This document shows, piece after piece, positions 1-7,761 of a stretch of 64,000 nucleotides of DNA. Under the pieces are notes generated by a model. That model was not told the origin of the DNA. It did not search any database and saw only the letters and a program-made list of their open reading frames with translations. Position numbers and translations under genes: made by a program. Position 1 is the stretch's first letter; every line of letters starts with the position of its first letter. This stretch comes from Paenibacillus naphthalenovorans. Lineage in GTDB: Bacteria > Bacillota > Bacilli > Paenibacillales > NBRC-103111. The stretch is from the NCBI RefSeq assembly GCF_900099895.1, contig NZ_FNDY01000007.1:62001-126000 (forward strand). Reading direction: 5' to 3'.

Positions 1-37
1 CGATATCCAGTAAATCGGTGCCGATGCCGATAATCAT
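1..37 (-). CDS. acpS: Holo-ACP synthase, N-terminal fragment
   Basis: Only the first 12 codons lie in the window; the gene runs off the left edge on the minus strand. They read MIIGIGTDLLDI, the typical opening of AcpS proteins, with the Asp that helps bind magnesium at residue 8. AcpS moves the 4'-phosphopantetheine arm of CoA onto acyl carrier protein. An AAAGGAAC ribosome binding site precedes the ATG. It is divergent from bioA, about 115 bp away. The call rests on a short stretch, but the motif is distinctive. Confidence 0.75.
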   Translation of the reverse strand, partial: MIIGIGTDLLDI

Positions 38-151
38 AGCGCTTGTTCCTTTCCGGTTTCGCGTTTTGCTTCTCTTGGTGGTACAATGTGGTGTGGATTA
101 ATAGATTAATCGTATCCGATCCGACCATGAAGTTCAAGGAGGATGCAGTGG

Positions 152-1507
152 ATGAAAGCAAATGAAAAGCAGTTGCTTTTGCAAATGGACCGTCAGCATG
201 TATGGCACCCTTTTACCCAGATGAAGGATTACGCTGATACGGATCCCGTTCTGATCGAGAAAGCGGAAGGCGTCTACTTATATGATGCCGACGGGAATCG
301 TTACTACGATACCAACTCTTCCTGGTGGGTTAACGTGCACGGTCATGCGCATCCGCGTATCCGGGAGGCCATAAACCGGCAGCTTGCCCAAATGGATCAC
401 GTGATGTTCGCCGGCCTTACGCATCGGCCCGGTATTGAATTGGCTCATCAATTGGTTGAGCTTACTCCGCCCGGGCTGGACCGAGTGTTTTACTCCGACA
501 ACGGCTCCACTTCCGTGGAAGTGGCGTTGAAGATGTCGTTTCAATATTGGCAGCAAACCGGACGGACCGGCAAAACCAAATTCGCCTTCGTGGAGAACAG
601 CTATCACGGCGATACGATCGGAGCGGTCAGCGTCGGCGGCGTAGATCATTACTTCTCCGTATTCCGGCCCCTGCTGTTCGCGGCCAGCGCGGTACCGTCG
701 CCGGACGTGCGCAAGGGACCCAGCGCCGAGGCTTGTGTGGCGGAGGCGCTGGAGGGCGCACGCAAGCTCTTTGAATCATCGGCGGACGAGCTGGCTGCGC
801 TGATCGTCGAGCCGATGATTCAGGCCGCGGGAGGAATGATCATATACCCCGCCGCGTATTTGCAAGGATTGCGTGAGCTGTGCACGCAATATGAAGTACA
901 CCTTATCGCCGACGAAGTGGCGGTCGGGTTCGGCCGGACAGGCCGGATGTTCGCTTGCGATCACGCAGGGATCTCGCCGGACTTCATGTGCCTGTCCAAA
1001 GGGCTTACGGCGGGCGTGCTGCCTCTGTCCGCTACAATCACGACGAATGCGATCTACGACGCATTCTATGACGACTACGTGAAGCTGAAGACCTTCACGC
1101 ACGGTCACAGCTTCACCGGCAATCCGCTCGCTGCGGCTGTAGCGCTGGAATCGCTTCGCATCTTTGAGGAAGAACGCGTCTTGGACCACGTCCAGGATGC
1201 GGCGGCTCACCTTAAAGAACAGCTGAAGCGATTTGAGGCATTTTCCGGCGTAGCGAACGTGCGCAGCCTCGGCATGGTCGGCGCCTTCGAGCTGTATAAG
1301 GACCGCGCCGCCGGAGTTCGCTTCGATTTTGCCGAGCGCATCGGCTTCCGCGTATATCTGGAAGGGCTGAAGGAAGGCCTGTTCCTGCGCCCGCTTGGGG
1401 ATACGATCTATTATTGGCTGCCGCTGTGCACCACCAAAGAGCAGATCGACGATATCGTCGCCCGGACGGAAACCGTGCTGAAGCGGATGGGCTTCCGAGA
1501 TTTCTAA
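152..1507 (+). CDS. bioA: Adenosylmethionine-8-amino-7-oxononanoate aminotransferase (DAPA synthase)
   Basis: Class III PLP aminotransferase of biotin synthesis. It converts 7-keto-8-aminopelargonate to 7,8-diaminopelargonate; some Bacillus homologues (BioK) use lysine rather than S-adenosylmethionine as amino donor. Visible features are the N-terminal HPFTQMKDY motif, VFYSDNGS for cofactor binding, the DEVAVGFGRTG segment near residue 254 and the Schiff-base lysine in LSKGLTAG near residue 283. The 451-residue length is normal. An ATG at 143 directly abuts the AAGGAGG box at 136-142, so the ATG at 152, nine bases downstream, is the likely start. No other bio gene is adjacent, so it is either a stand-alone gene or the rest of the pathway lies elsewhere. 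The amino donor cannot be told from sequence alone. Confidence 0.93.
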   Translation: MKANEKQLLLQMDRQHVWHPFTQMKDYADTDPVLIEKAEGVYLYDADGNRYYDTNSSWWVNVHGHAHPRIREAINRQLAQMDHVMFAGLTHRPGIELAHQLVELTPPGLDRVFYSDNGSTSVEVALKMSFQYWQQTGRTGKTKFAFVENSYHGDTIGAVSVGGVDHYFSVFRPLLFAASAVPSPDVRKGPSAEACVAEALEGARKLFESSADELAALIVEPMIQAAGGMIIYPAAYLQGLRELCTQYEVHLIADEVAVGFGRTGRMFACDHAGISPDFMCLSKGLTAGVLPLSATITTNAIYDAFYDDYVKLKTFTHGHSFTGNPLAAAVALESLRIFEEERVLDHVQDAAAHLKEQLKRFEAFSGVANVRSLGMVGAFELYKDRAAGVRFDFAERIGFRVYLEGLKEGLFLRPLGDTIYYWLPLCTTKEQIDDIVARTETVLKRMGFRDF

Positions 1508-1598
1508 GTCTCGTCCCTGCATAAATCTCTCCTTTGTTTCATACAGCTTAATGGAGCCTTGCGCTTTAAATGCGGTTTGGGATAAGGAGGGGTTTCTT

Positions 1599-1931
1599 CT
1601 GTTTACACGCATCAATCAACTGTTGATCGAGCTGCCGCAGTCCCCGTATGCGGATCCGAATGCGGCGCACGGACGCACAAAATGCGCGTCTACGAGATGA
1701 CCAATCATCCGGTTGCCCGTGAAATGATCGGTTACCTGCTCGTTCGAGGCGGCGTACATATCCTGGCGTATGCCAAAGCCCTGGAGGTGGCCACCGGGAC
1801 GACGAAGGTGTCCCGCAAGGGGCTCCGATCCCCGAACATGCGGAGTTCCCGAAGAATTCGCCCCCGGCGTCTCCCAAGAGGATGTTCTGGAAATCGCAAA
1901 AAGGCTGCAAAATGCCGCCGGAATAAAGTAA
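1599..1931 (+). pseudogene. Remnant of a manganese-containing catalase
   Basis: Three pieces of a manganese catalase (CotJC-like di-manganese family, normally about 270-300 residues) survive in order but in different frames. The first, from 1602, reads FTRINQLLIELPQSPYADPN, the family N-terminus, but with CTG where ATG is expected. The second, from 1682, reads MRVYEMTNHPVAREMIGYLL and then RGGVHILAYAKALE, which is the core helix with the VARE and GGVH metal-site residues. The third, ending at the TAA at 1929, reads EFAPGVSQEDVLEIAKRLQN. The stretch between pieces one and two (roughly 120 residues, with the first metal ligands) and part of the region before the tail are missing. The product cannot be functional. 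A GATAAGGAGG ribosome binding site is still visible at 1581-1590. Confidence 0.85.
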
Positions 1932-1949
1932 GGCAGGCACACAGACAAA

Positions 1950-2010
1950 CCACCTTGCAGCCTAAAGGGGCATGCTCGTACTCATACATGCCTTTTCGGT
2001 TACAAGGTGG
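1950..2010. repeat. Imperfect inverted repeat (possible bidirectional terminator)
   Basis: CCACCTTG at 1950-1957 pairs with CAAGGTGG at 2003-2010. The inner arms (AAAGGGGCATG and CATGCCTTTTC) also pair, giving arms of about 24 bases with few mismatches around a short loop. It lies between the convergent catalase remnant and nadE. Neither side ends in a clear T-run, so a terminator role is only plausible. Confidence 0.5.
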
Positions 2011-2032
2011 CTATAAAGTCAACGGCCCGCCC

Positions 2033-2842
2033 TTAAATACCGGGGATCGGGGCCCGCTTATGCTCGGTCTTTAAATACTGCTGTTCCAGCTTGGCCTGCG
2101 CTTGCGGCGAAATGGTCTTGCCTTCCAAATAATCGCTGTTGTCGTCATAGGTGATCCCCAGCTCGTTCTCGTCGGTCTGACCTTCCCACAGCCCCGCCGT
2201 CGGCGCCTTATCCAGAACGCTTTGCGGCACGCCCAGCTTACGCGCCAGCTCGCGTACCTGACGTTTGTTCAATGTGCTGAGAGGGGTAATATCGACTGCG
2301 CCGTCGCCGTACTTCGTAAAGAATCCCGTAATGGCTTCCGAAGCATGGTCCGTTCCGACAACAAGCAGGTTCAACTCAAATGCAAGGGCATATTGGATGA
2401 CCATACGCGTTCTGGCCTTCACATTTCCTTTGCCCGCGCGGCTCAAATGCCGGTGAACCCCGATCGATTTCAAACCGTATTCGGCCTCGAGCGCGATTTC
2501 GTTCACCGCCTCTTCGATATTCGTCTCCACCCGGTACTTCAGGTTAAATGCTTCCGCTACGGCATAGCTGTCGTCGATATCCTCCTGCTTGCCATAGGGT
2601 TGGAATACGCCCACCGTTTTGTACTCCCGGCCTTTCTCCGCCGTAAGCTCATCGGTCGCCTGCTTGCATAAGCCAGTCGCCACTGCGCTGTCGATACCGC
2701 CGCTGATCGCGATAAGCAGTCCGTCCACCCCGGACTTGAGCACATACTCCTTCAAAAAATCCACTCTCTTGCGAATTTCCGCATCGGCATCAATCTTCGG
2801 CTTCACTCCGAGCTTAGCGATAATATCCTCCTGCAGGCTCAC
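2033..2842 (-). CDS. nadE: Ammonia-dependent NAD+ synthetase
   Basis: Catalyses the last step of NAD synthesis, ATP-dependent amidation of nicotinate adenine dinucleotide. The ATP-pyrophosphatase P-loop SGGIDS is at residues 47-52, and further NadE blocks follow (GTDHASEAITGFFTKYGDGA, then the PTAGLWEGQTDE segment). At 269 residues with no N-terminal nitrilase domain it is the short form that uses free ammonia. The start is the GTG at 2842, preceded by GGGAGAG; an ATG four bases upstream is out of frame. It is transcribed as a single gene toward the catalase remnant. Confidence 0.95.
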   Translation of the reverse strand: MSLQEDIIAKLGVKPKIDADAEIRKRVDFLKEYVLKSGVDGLLIAISGGIDSAVATGLCKQATDELTAEKGREYKTVGVFQPYGKQEDIDDSYAVAEAFNLKYRVETNIEEAVNEIALEAEYGLKSIGVHRHLSRAGKGNVKARTRMVIQYALAFELNLLVVGTDHASEAITGFFTKYGDGAVDITPLSTLNKRQVRELARKLGVPQSVLDKAPTAGLWEGQTDENELGITYDDNSDYLEGKTISPQAQAKLEQQYLKTEHKRAPIPGI

Positions 2843-2900
2843 GCATCAACACTCTCCCACTTGTTTTTTTTATCAGTATACCATCAGCCCCGGTTCACGT

Positions 2901-2941
2901 AAAAACTCCCACCAAATGTCATCTAGACACTGGCAGGAGTT
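2901..2941 (-). terminator. Intrinsic terminator of the bacilliredoxin gene
   Basis: Read on the minus strand, AACTCCTGCCAGTGTC pairs with GACATTTGGTGGGAGTT and is followed by TTTTT. It begins about 20 bases past the stop codon at 2963. Confidence 0.75.
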
Positions 2942-2962
2942 CAGAGCTAAAACCGTTATTTC

Positions 2963-3397
2963 TTATTTACAGTATTCTTCAAAGGCATTGATCAAATCGT
3001 TGGCGATCATCTCAGCCGAACGGTCTTCAATCTGGTGACGTTGGATAAAATGTACCAGTTGGCCATCCTTCATCAAAGCAATGGATGGAGAAGACGGCGG
3101 ATACGGTGCAAAATACTCACGCGCCTTAGCTGTCGCTTCCTTATCCTGGCCTGCAAATACCGTGAACAGGCGATCCGGTTTCACTTCATGCTGAAGTGCT
3201 TTGGCTACGCCTGGACGGCATTGGCCTGCTGCACAGCCGCATACAGAATTGACGACGATCAATGTCGTCCCTTTCATATCATCAAGCGCCGCCGATACTT
3301 CCTCAGGTGTGCGGAGCTCCTGCACACCGATCCGGGTCAGTTCGTCTCTCATCGGCTGAACCATATCCTTCATATAATTCTCAAACGACAGGGACAT
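2963..3397 (-). CDS. Bacilliredoxin, BrxA/BrxB (YphP/YqiW) family
   Basis: Thioredoxin-fold thiol protein that removes bacillithiol from S-bacillithiolated proteins after oxidative stress. The family's CGC active site lies at residues 53-55 within NSVCGCAAG, and the 144-residue length is typical. The conserved N-terminal YMKDMVQPMRDEL segment and the FFxxxPPSSPSIALMKDG-like region are also present. It is a single-gene unit with its own terminator. Sequence does not decide between the BrxA and BrxB paralogues, so no symbol is given. Confidence 0.93.
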   Translation of the reverse strand: MSLSFENYMKDMVQPMRDELTRIGVQELRTPEEVSAALDDMKGTTLIVVNSVCGCAAGQCRPGVAKALQHEVKPDRLFTVFAGQDKEATAKAREYFAPYPPSSPSIALMKDGQLVHFIQRHQIEDRSAEMIANDLINAFEEYCK

Positions 3398-3511
3398 GTC
3401 ACGCTTCCACTCCTTTTACCCCACATAAATGGTTATTGTACTTCATACAACCATTATACATCGGCATCGGAGGAAAGCAAAGCACACGATCGCTATCGTG
3501 ATCGAATTCCG

Positions 3512-3937
3512 CTATTCCGCTTGGTCGTCCTTTTCCTCCGCCCCGCTTTGGAACGCCGGGTATGCTGCGTCCTTATCAGGATGCATGAAAGGAGCGCCTT
3601 GCGGTATATTGCCTTTTTCAAAAAGCTCTTTATTTTCCGTCGTATGAAAGCCTATATCCTTGTAAGGATGGACCCAGCCATCTCCCGACATGATGGCAGG
3701 ATCGGTGTTCTCAGTCCACTGCTCCAGCGGCGAGTGTTCCGACTGATACTCATGATCTCCGATAAGCACCCCGTGCTCATTCACGAACGGTTCTCTTGGT
3801 CCCCGGTTTCGATCCAATCCCTTACGAAAATTGATTTCAAACGGATCAAGCTCCGAATCATTTTTCCGGTTATACGAAATATCGGTTTTCACGTGATCAT
3901 ACGTGGCGTCTTTCGTATCTTCAGGCTTGTCGCTCAT
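3512..3937 (-). CDS. Conserved hypothetical protein (DUF3905-like)
   Basis: Acidic, hydrophilic protein of 141 residues, with no signal peptide or membrane segment. Features include the block DPFEINFRKGLDRNRGPREP, a central WTENTDPAIMSGDGWVHPY stretch and an acidic tail. The pattern recalls DUF3905 proteins of spore-forming Bacillales; I have not been able to compare it directly. An upstream ATG at 3946 overlaps the GGAGG box, so the ATG at 3937, nine bases after GGAGG, is the better start. It follows the 46-residue gene at 3964-4104 with a 26-bp gap and is probably co-transcribed with it. The function is unknown. Confidence 0.7.
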   Translation of the reverse strand: MSDKPEDTKDATYDHVKTDISYNRKNDSELDPFEINFRKGLDRNRGPREPFVNEHGVLIGDHEYQSEHSPLEQWTENTDPAIMSGDGWVHPYKDIGFHTTENKELFEKGNIPQGAPFMHPDKDAAYPAFQSGAEEKDDQAE

Positions 3938-3963
3938 GTATGCCATCCTCCCTCAGGTCCGCA

Positions 3964-4104
3964 TTAGACGGACGGACGGTTCGGTCCGCTCAGCTTTTTG
4001 TCCGTGATGCCGCCGGCAGGATCGGTATGATCCGTCCCCTTATTCCGAACGGCCTGTATGCTCTGTTCTTTCGATGCGTTGGCGATGTTTTTTTGCTTAG
4101 CCAC
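3964..4104 (-). CDS. Small hypothetical protein, 46 residues
   Basis: Short open frame starting at GTG 4104, nine bases after a GGGAG box, and ending in TAA at 3964. It reads VAKQKNIANASKEQSIQAVR and then an Asp/Gly/Pro-rich stretch (GTDHTDPAGGITDKKLSGP). An overlapping ATG two bases upstream opens a less convincing frame. It is polar and lysine-rich, with no cysteine. It directly precedes the DUF3905-like gene. Its small size, its polar composition and the sporulating host would fit a minor spore protein, but that is inference. Confidence 0.55.
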   Translation of the reverse strand: MAKQKNIANASKEQSIQAVRNKGTDHTDPAGGITDKKLSGPNRPSV

Positions 4105-4224
4105 ATGAATCATCTCCCTTCCTTAGGCTTTAGTATGCTTTAGCTGAATAAAAATCAGTCAGCCCCCGGGACGACGAATCAGGGAATTGAAGGAAACCAG
4201 GTGCCTCACGCGAATCAAATCATG

Positions 4225-4261
4225 AAAAAAGACTCCATCGGTGATTAGCCTGAACGGAGTC
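4225..4261 (-). terminator. Intrinsic terminator inside a divergent intergenic region
   Basis: On the minus strand GACTCC pairs with GGAGTC across a 19-base loop, followed by TTTTTT. It lies about 120 bases upstream of the GTG of the 46-residue gene and about 260 bases downstream of a good minus-strand promoter at 4531-4559. It is therefore placed like an attenuator or the end of a non-coding leader. Confidence 0.6.
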
Positions 4262-4530
4262 CCTTTTCTAAACTTTACTGCCGCCTTACCCCAAACGATA
4301 TGGTAAATCCTTGCATGAAATCTGGTGATGCTGTGCAACCAAGACAATGAAAGCCCTACCTCTCTTTCATCCTTGCGGCTCCGATGACCGCGCCAGTGTG
4401 AATCAGTATTACAACAATGTCCAATCATGGGCTCCTGACGATCACGATTTGCGGGAAAAAACGTTCTTTTCGAGGAAAATCCGATGTTAGGGGTTATGCG
4501 GGGTGAATTACTCAAATTGAGTATCATAAC

Positions 4531-4559
4531 ATTATACTATGATATATAAAAAAAGGCAA
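4531..4559 (-). promoter_or_regulatory. Minus-strand sigma-A-type promoter
   Basis: On the minus strand there is TTGCCT (4559-4554), a 17-base spacer and a perfect TATAAT (4536-4531). Transcription would start near 4524 and run left toward the small operon. Just downstream lies TACTCAAATTGAGTA (4509-4523), a perfect 7-bp dyad with one central base. ATCATA/TATGAT at 4523-4543 forms another dyad over the -10. Either could be an operator. Confidence 0.55.
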
Positions 4560-4653
4560 GAACCATCGCCCTGCTTCGCTTGCTGCCGCGGCTATAACGG
4601 CCAGTCCTGTGTTACCCGGCGCGGCCGCCCCGAAAGATGTATTGCCTTTTTTT
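4548..4653 (+). ncRNA. Candidate small structured RNA
   Basis: The outer arms AAAAAAAGGCAA (4548-4559) and TTGCCTTTTTTT (4642-4653) are perfect 12-bp inverted repeats. Inside them CATC (4563-4566) pairs with GATG (4636-4639). About 70 GC-rich bases fill the interior, including hairpin-capable parts such as GCCGCGGCTATAACGGC. On the plus strand this ends in seven T, like an intrinsic terminator, and a promoter-like TTGAGT (4517) with TATGAT (4538) or TGATAT (4540) sits just upstream. A transcript of about 100 nt with its own promoter and terminator is plausible. The minus strand could also form the structure. I do not recognise it as SRP RNA, 6S RNA or a known riboswitch class. Confidence 0.4.
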
Positions 4654-4845
4654 AACGGCTGCCCAAAAAACGGTTATGGATAACCTTCCAACTTCCTGTT
4701 CAAAATTCATGAATATTCCAACTAATCCCACCCTGATTTACACAAAAAACGGCGAAATTGAAGCATACAGATTGAAATCAGCCATTAATGCTTACAAATA
4801 TAGCCCCTGCACAGCGTGCATACCCCTGAATACCCCGGCCGATGT

Positions 4846-4875
4846 TTGAGCGGTTACTTTCGTATCGTTTATAAT
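4846..4875 (+). promoter_or_regulatory. Promoter for the CNNM/CBS gene
   Basis: TTGAGC (4846-4851), an 18-base spacer and a perfect TATAAT (4870-4875), about 90 bp before the TTG start of the downstream gene. Confidence 0.55.
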
Positions 4876-4918
4876 ACATATTATAAATTATTAATAGTTT
4901 TGACAATTTTGAACGTCT

Positions 4919-4966
4919 GGAGGAGGTGTACCTATCTGCCCTCACGCAGGGGATAGGGATTGATTG
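4919..4966 (+). promoter_or_regulatory. Shine-Dalgarno and start codon separated by a hairpin
   Basis: A strong GGAGGAGG lies at 4919-4926, too far from the TTG start at 4964. Between them CCTATC (4931-4936) plus CCCT (4939-4942) pair with AGGG (4948-4951) plus GATAGG (4952-4957) around the loop CACGC. Folding would leave about ten unpaired bases between GGAGGAGG and TTG, close to normal spacing. An in-frame TGA at 4961 excludes any earlier start. The alternative is that the weak purine run within the hairpin serves as the ribosome binding site. Confidence 0.5.
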
Positions 4967-6289
4967 AGTAGTGACCCGTTACCTTTATTATTTAACGCGG
5001 TTTTGATTATTGTGTTGGTGCTGCTGAACGGTTTCTTTGTTGCTGCCGAATTTGCTATGGTCAAGGTTAGAAACAGCCGTCTCGAAACGCTCGCCCAAGG
5101 AGGCAATATCCGAGCCCGTTTTGCACAGAAGATTACGGGAAACCTGAACGCGTATTTATCGGCCTGCCAGCTTGGGATTACACTTACATCCTTAGGTCTG
5201 GGCTGGCTCGGAGAACCGGCCATCGCTGCTTTTATCGGACCGGTATTGAAGGATTGGTTTCAACTCAATGACGTTGTCATTCATACGATTTCCTTTCTGA
5301 TCGCTTTTTCTCTTATTACGATATTGCACATTACGCTCGGCGAGCAGTTCCCCAAAACGTACGCGATTCGCCAATCGGAGAACGTTACCCTGTGGTCCGC
5401 GGCGCCGATTATCTTATTTTATAAGCTGATGTTTCCTTTCATATGGCTGCTGAACGGAATATCCAACTGGATGCTCAAACGTGCGGGAATCGAACCGACG
5501 ACCGAGCACGAATCCGCTCATACCGATGAGGAAATACGCATACTGATGAAAGAAAGTCACAAAAGCGGATTCATTGACAACACGGAATTGACGCTTTTTG
5601 ATAATATATTTGAATTTACGGAAACGAATGCGCGCGAAATCATGATTCCAAGGACAGAGATGGGATGCTTGTACGCTAACCTCACGTTCGAGGAAAATAT
5701 GGATATTGCGCTGAATGAAATGCGTACCCGCTACCCGGTGTGCGATCCGGACAAGGACAATATCATCGGCTTCGTGCATATTAAGGATTTGATGAAAGCC
5801 AGCAAGGACTTGACCGATATTCGGCTGCTTGCCCGTCCTATTACCAAAGTGCCGGAGTCGATGCCAATCAGCCAACTGCTGAAGCTTATGCAGAAGAAAA
5901 AAGTACAGATCGCGCTGCTCATCGATGAATATGGAGGGACTTCGGGCATGGTAACGCTCGAGGATATTCTCGAGGAAATTGTAGGTGAAATCCAGGATGA
6001 ATTCGATCCGGATGAACGTCCAAGCATAGAGAAAAAGGACGAGACCACCTATTCCATCGACGGGCGTCTTCTAATTAATGAGTTGAACGATTATTTCGGT
6101 TTGGACATCGGAACCGAAAACTACGATACGGTTGGCGGCTGGATTTATTCCCAGGTGGAAATCCCCCCGACAAAAGGGCAGACGGTGCTTTACGATGATC
6201 AATATGAGTTTATGATCGAAGAGACAGACGATCTGCGCATTGCCCGAATTACCGTTCGTAAACTGCAATCCCAGATCCAATCGGCATAA
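4964..6289 (+). CDS. CNNM/CBS-pair membrane protein with CorC/HlyC domain (hemolysin-like, YhdP/YrkA type)
   Basis: Integral membrane protein of the CNNM/CorC family, linked in bacteria to magnesium or other cation export and tolerance. The N-terminal CNNM transmembrane domain (residues about 5-190) starts VLIIVLVLLNGFFVAAEFAM, and the small-residue segment LGITLTSLGLGWLGEPA follows. Two CBS motifs span about residues 210-340 (IMIPRTEM; LLIDEYGGTSGMVTLED). A C-terminal CorC_HlyC domain lies at 350-435 (DGRLLINELNDYFGLDI). The length of 441 is normal. The TTG start is forced by a TGA immediately upstream; the next ATG would remove the first membrane helix. It is a single gene with its own promoter and terminator. 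Confidence 0.9.
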   Translation: MSSDPLPLLFNAVLIIVLVLLNGFFVAAEFAMVKVRNSRLETLAQGGNIRARFAQKITGNLNAYLSACQLGITLTSLGLGWLGEPAIAAFIGPVLKDWFQLNDVVIHTISFLIAFSLITILHITLGEQFPKTYAIRQSENVTLWSAAPIILFYKLMFPFIWLLNGISNWMLKRAGIEPTTEHESAHTDEEIRILMKESHKSGFIDNTELTLFDNIFEFTETNAREIMIPRTEMGCLYANLTFEENMDIALNEMRTRYPVCDPDKDNIIGFVHIKDLMKASKDLTDIRLLARPITKVPESMPISQLLKLMQKKKVQIALLIDEYGGTSGMVTLEDILEEIVGEIQDEFDPDERPSIEKKDETTYSIDGRLLINELNDYFGLDIGTENYDTVGGWIYSQVEIPPTKGQTVLYDDQYEFMIEETDDLRIARITVRKLQSQIQSA

Positions 6290-6302
6290 TTGATTTCTTC
6301 AC

Positions 6303-6325
6303 GAGGCCTAAGGCCTCTTTTTTTT
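6303..6325 (+). terminator. Intrinsic terminator
   Basis: GAGGCC-TAA-GGCCTC followed by eight T, 14 bases after the CNNM/CBS gene. Confidence 0.9.
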
Positions 6326-6432
6326 CGGCGGTTAGAACAACTCAGTGAACATCCTGGCCCCGTACAGATATTTTTATTTTACCAGCTGGAGGGTATAATG
6401 AAACCACAAGTTTTCATTGGAGGGGCCGCAAA

Positions 6433-7695
6433 TTGTATGATGTCATTGTGATTGGTGGAGGTTCGTCAGGACTCATGGCAAGCATTGCCGCAAGTGAACA
6501 TGGCGCGAAAGTCCTGCTGATTGATAAAGGAGATAAACTTGGCCGCAAGCTTGGGATCTCTGGTGGCGGACGATGCAATGTCACTAATGCCAAGGAGATT
6601 GACGAGTTGATTAAGCACATACCGGGGAACGGCCGTTTTCTTCATAGCGCTTTGGCTAATTTCAGCAATCGTGATATTATCTCTTTCTTTGAGGGGCTGG
6701 GGATTCGCTTAAAAGAGGAAGATAACGGACGCATGTTCCCCGTTTCAGATAAAGCCAAGACGGTTGTTGATGCTCTTGTCAATAAGGTAAGAGAGCAAGG
6801 GGTTCATATTAAGGTGAATAGTCCTGTAAAGGAAGTTCTTTACCATCATGGGCAAACTATAGGTGTTCGTCTGCGGTCCGGTGAAGAAATCAGGAGCAGC
6901 GCTGTCATCGTAGCGGCAGGAGGTAAATCCGTACCGCATACAGGCTCGGAGGGTGATGGATACGAGTGGGCGGAGAAGGCGGGTCACTCGATTACCGAAC
7001 TTTACCCTACCGAGGTTCCGCTGACGTCTAATGAATCATTTATCCGTACCAAGGCATTACAAGGACTTTCATTAAGAAACATCAGTCTTACGGTCTGGAA
7101 CCCGAAGGGTAAAAAGATCATTACCCATGAAGGCGACATGATATTCACTCATTTTGGGATTTCGGGTCCAACAGCATTGCGCTGCAGCCAGTTCGTTGTT
7201 AAAGCTTTGAAGCAATTCGAAATCAAGACGGTAAATGTAACGTTAGACCTGTTCCCTTCTAAGACAATTGATGAAATCTATAACGAAACATTGGAGCTTG
7301 CCAAGCAGGAATCGAAAAAAGCTGTAAAAAACGCTTTGAAGGGCTACTTGCCTGAGCGCATGATTCCAATTCTACTTGAGAAAGCCGGTTTACGTGAGGA
7401 TGTTACCTATGACCATATCCCAAAACAACAATGGATGGATTTGTCCAAGCTAATCAAAGCTTTTCCTATCGCTATAAATGGAACCCTCTCGATCGAGGAA
7501 GCTTTTGTTACTGGCGGGGGTGTAAACCTTAAGGAAATTGACCCTAAGACGATGGAATCCAAGCTGATGAAGGGATTGTATTTCTGCGGCGAAATTTTAG
7601 ATATTCATGGCTATACGGGAGGCTACAATATCACTGCTGCATTTTCAACTGGTTACACCGCAGGCAAAAGTGCTGCAAATGCTCAGCTGCTGTAA
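6433..7695 (+). CDS. NAD(P)/FAD-dependent oxidoreductase, HI0933/BaiN-like family
   Basis: Flavoprotein of 420 residues with the FAD dinucleotide-binding motif [15 protein letters not shown] at the N-terminus. It also carries the HI0933-family signature [16 protein letters not shown] (residues about 38-53), an internal [17 protein letters not shown] segment and the C-terminal FAD motif [15 protein letters not shown]. The family includes BaiN, described as acting in bile-acid dehydroxylation; the role in soil Bacillales (YtfP-like) is not defined. TTG at 6433 follows GGAGGGG, and a TATAAT at 6394-6399 lies upstream. Codon use here is somewhat more AT-rich than in the neighbours. Confidence 0.88.
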   Translation: MYDVIVIGGGSSGLMASIAASEHGAKVLLIDKGDKLGRKLGISGGGRCNVTNAKEIDELIKHIPGNGRFLHSALANFSNRDIISFFEGLGIRLKEEDNGRMFPVSDKAKTVVDALVNKVREQGVHIKVNSPVKEVLYHHGQTIGVRLRSGEEIRSSAVIVAAGGKSVPHTGSEGDGYEWAEKAGHSITELYPTEVPLTSNESFIRTKALQGLSLRNISLTVWNPKGKKIITHEGDMIFTHFGISGPTALRCSQFVVKALKQFEIKTVNVTLDLFPSKTIDEIYNETLELAKQESKKAVKNALKGYLPERMIPILLEKAGLREDVTYDHIPKQQWMDLSKLIKAFPIAINGTLSIEEAFVTGGGVNLKEIDPKTMESKLMKGLYFCGEILDIHGYTGGYNITAAFSTGYTAGKSAANAQLL

Positions 7696-7698
7696 ATG

Positions 7699-7736
7699 AA
7701 AAGAGCCTAAAGATTTTGAAGTCCACAGGCTCTTTT
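7699..7736. terminator. Bidirectional terminator
   Basis: AAAAGAGCCT and AGGCTCTTTT pair around an 18-base loop between two convergent genes. T-runs are present on both strands. Confidence 0.85.
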
Positions 7737-7761
7737 CCTTGTTCAACTCGTAGAGCAAAAT

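Noticed and set aside
4159-4527. Minus-strand open frame of 122 codons
   Set aside because: Its ATG precedes the predicted transcript start and it runs across the intrinsic terminator at 4225-4261; no ribosome binding site and no family resemblance.
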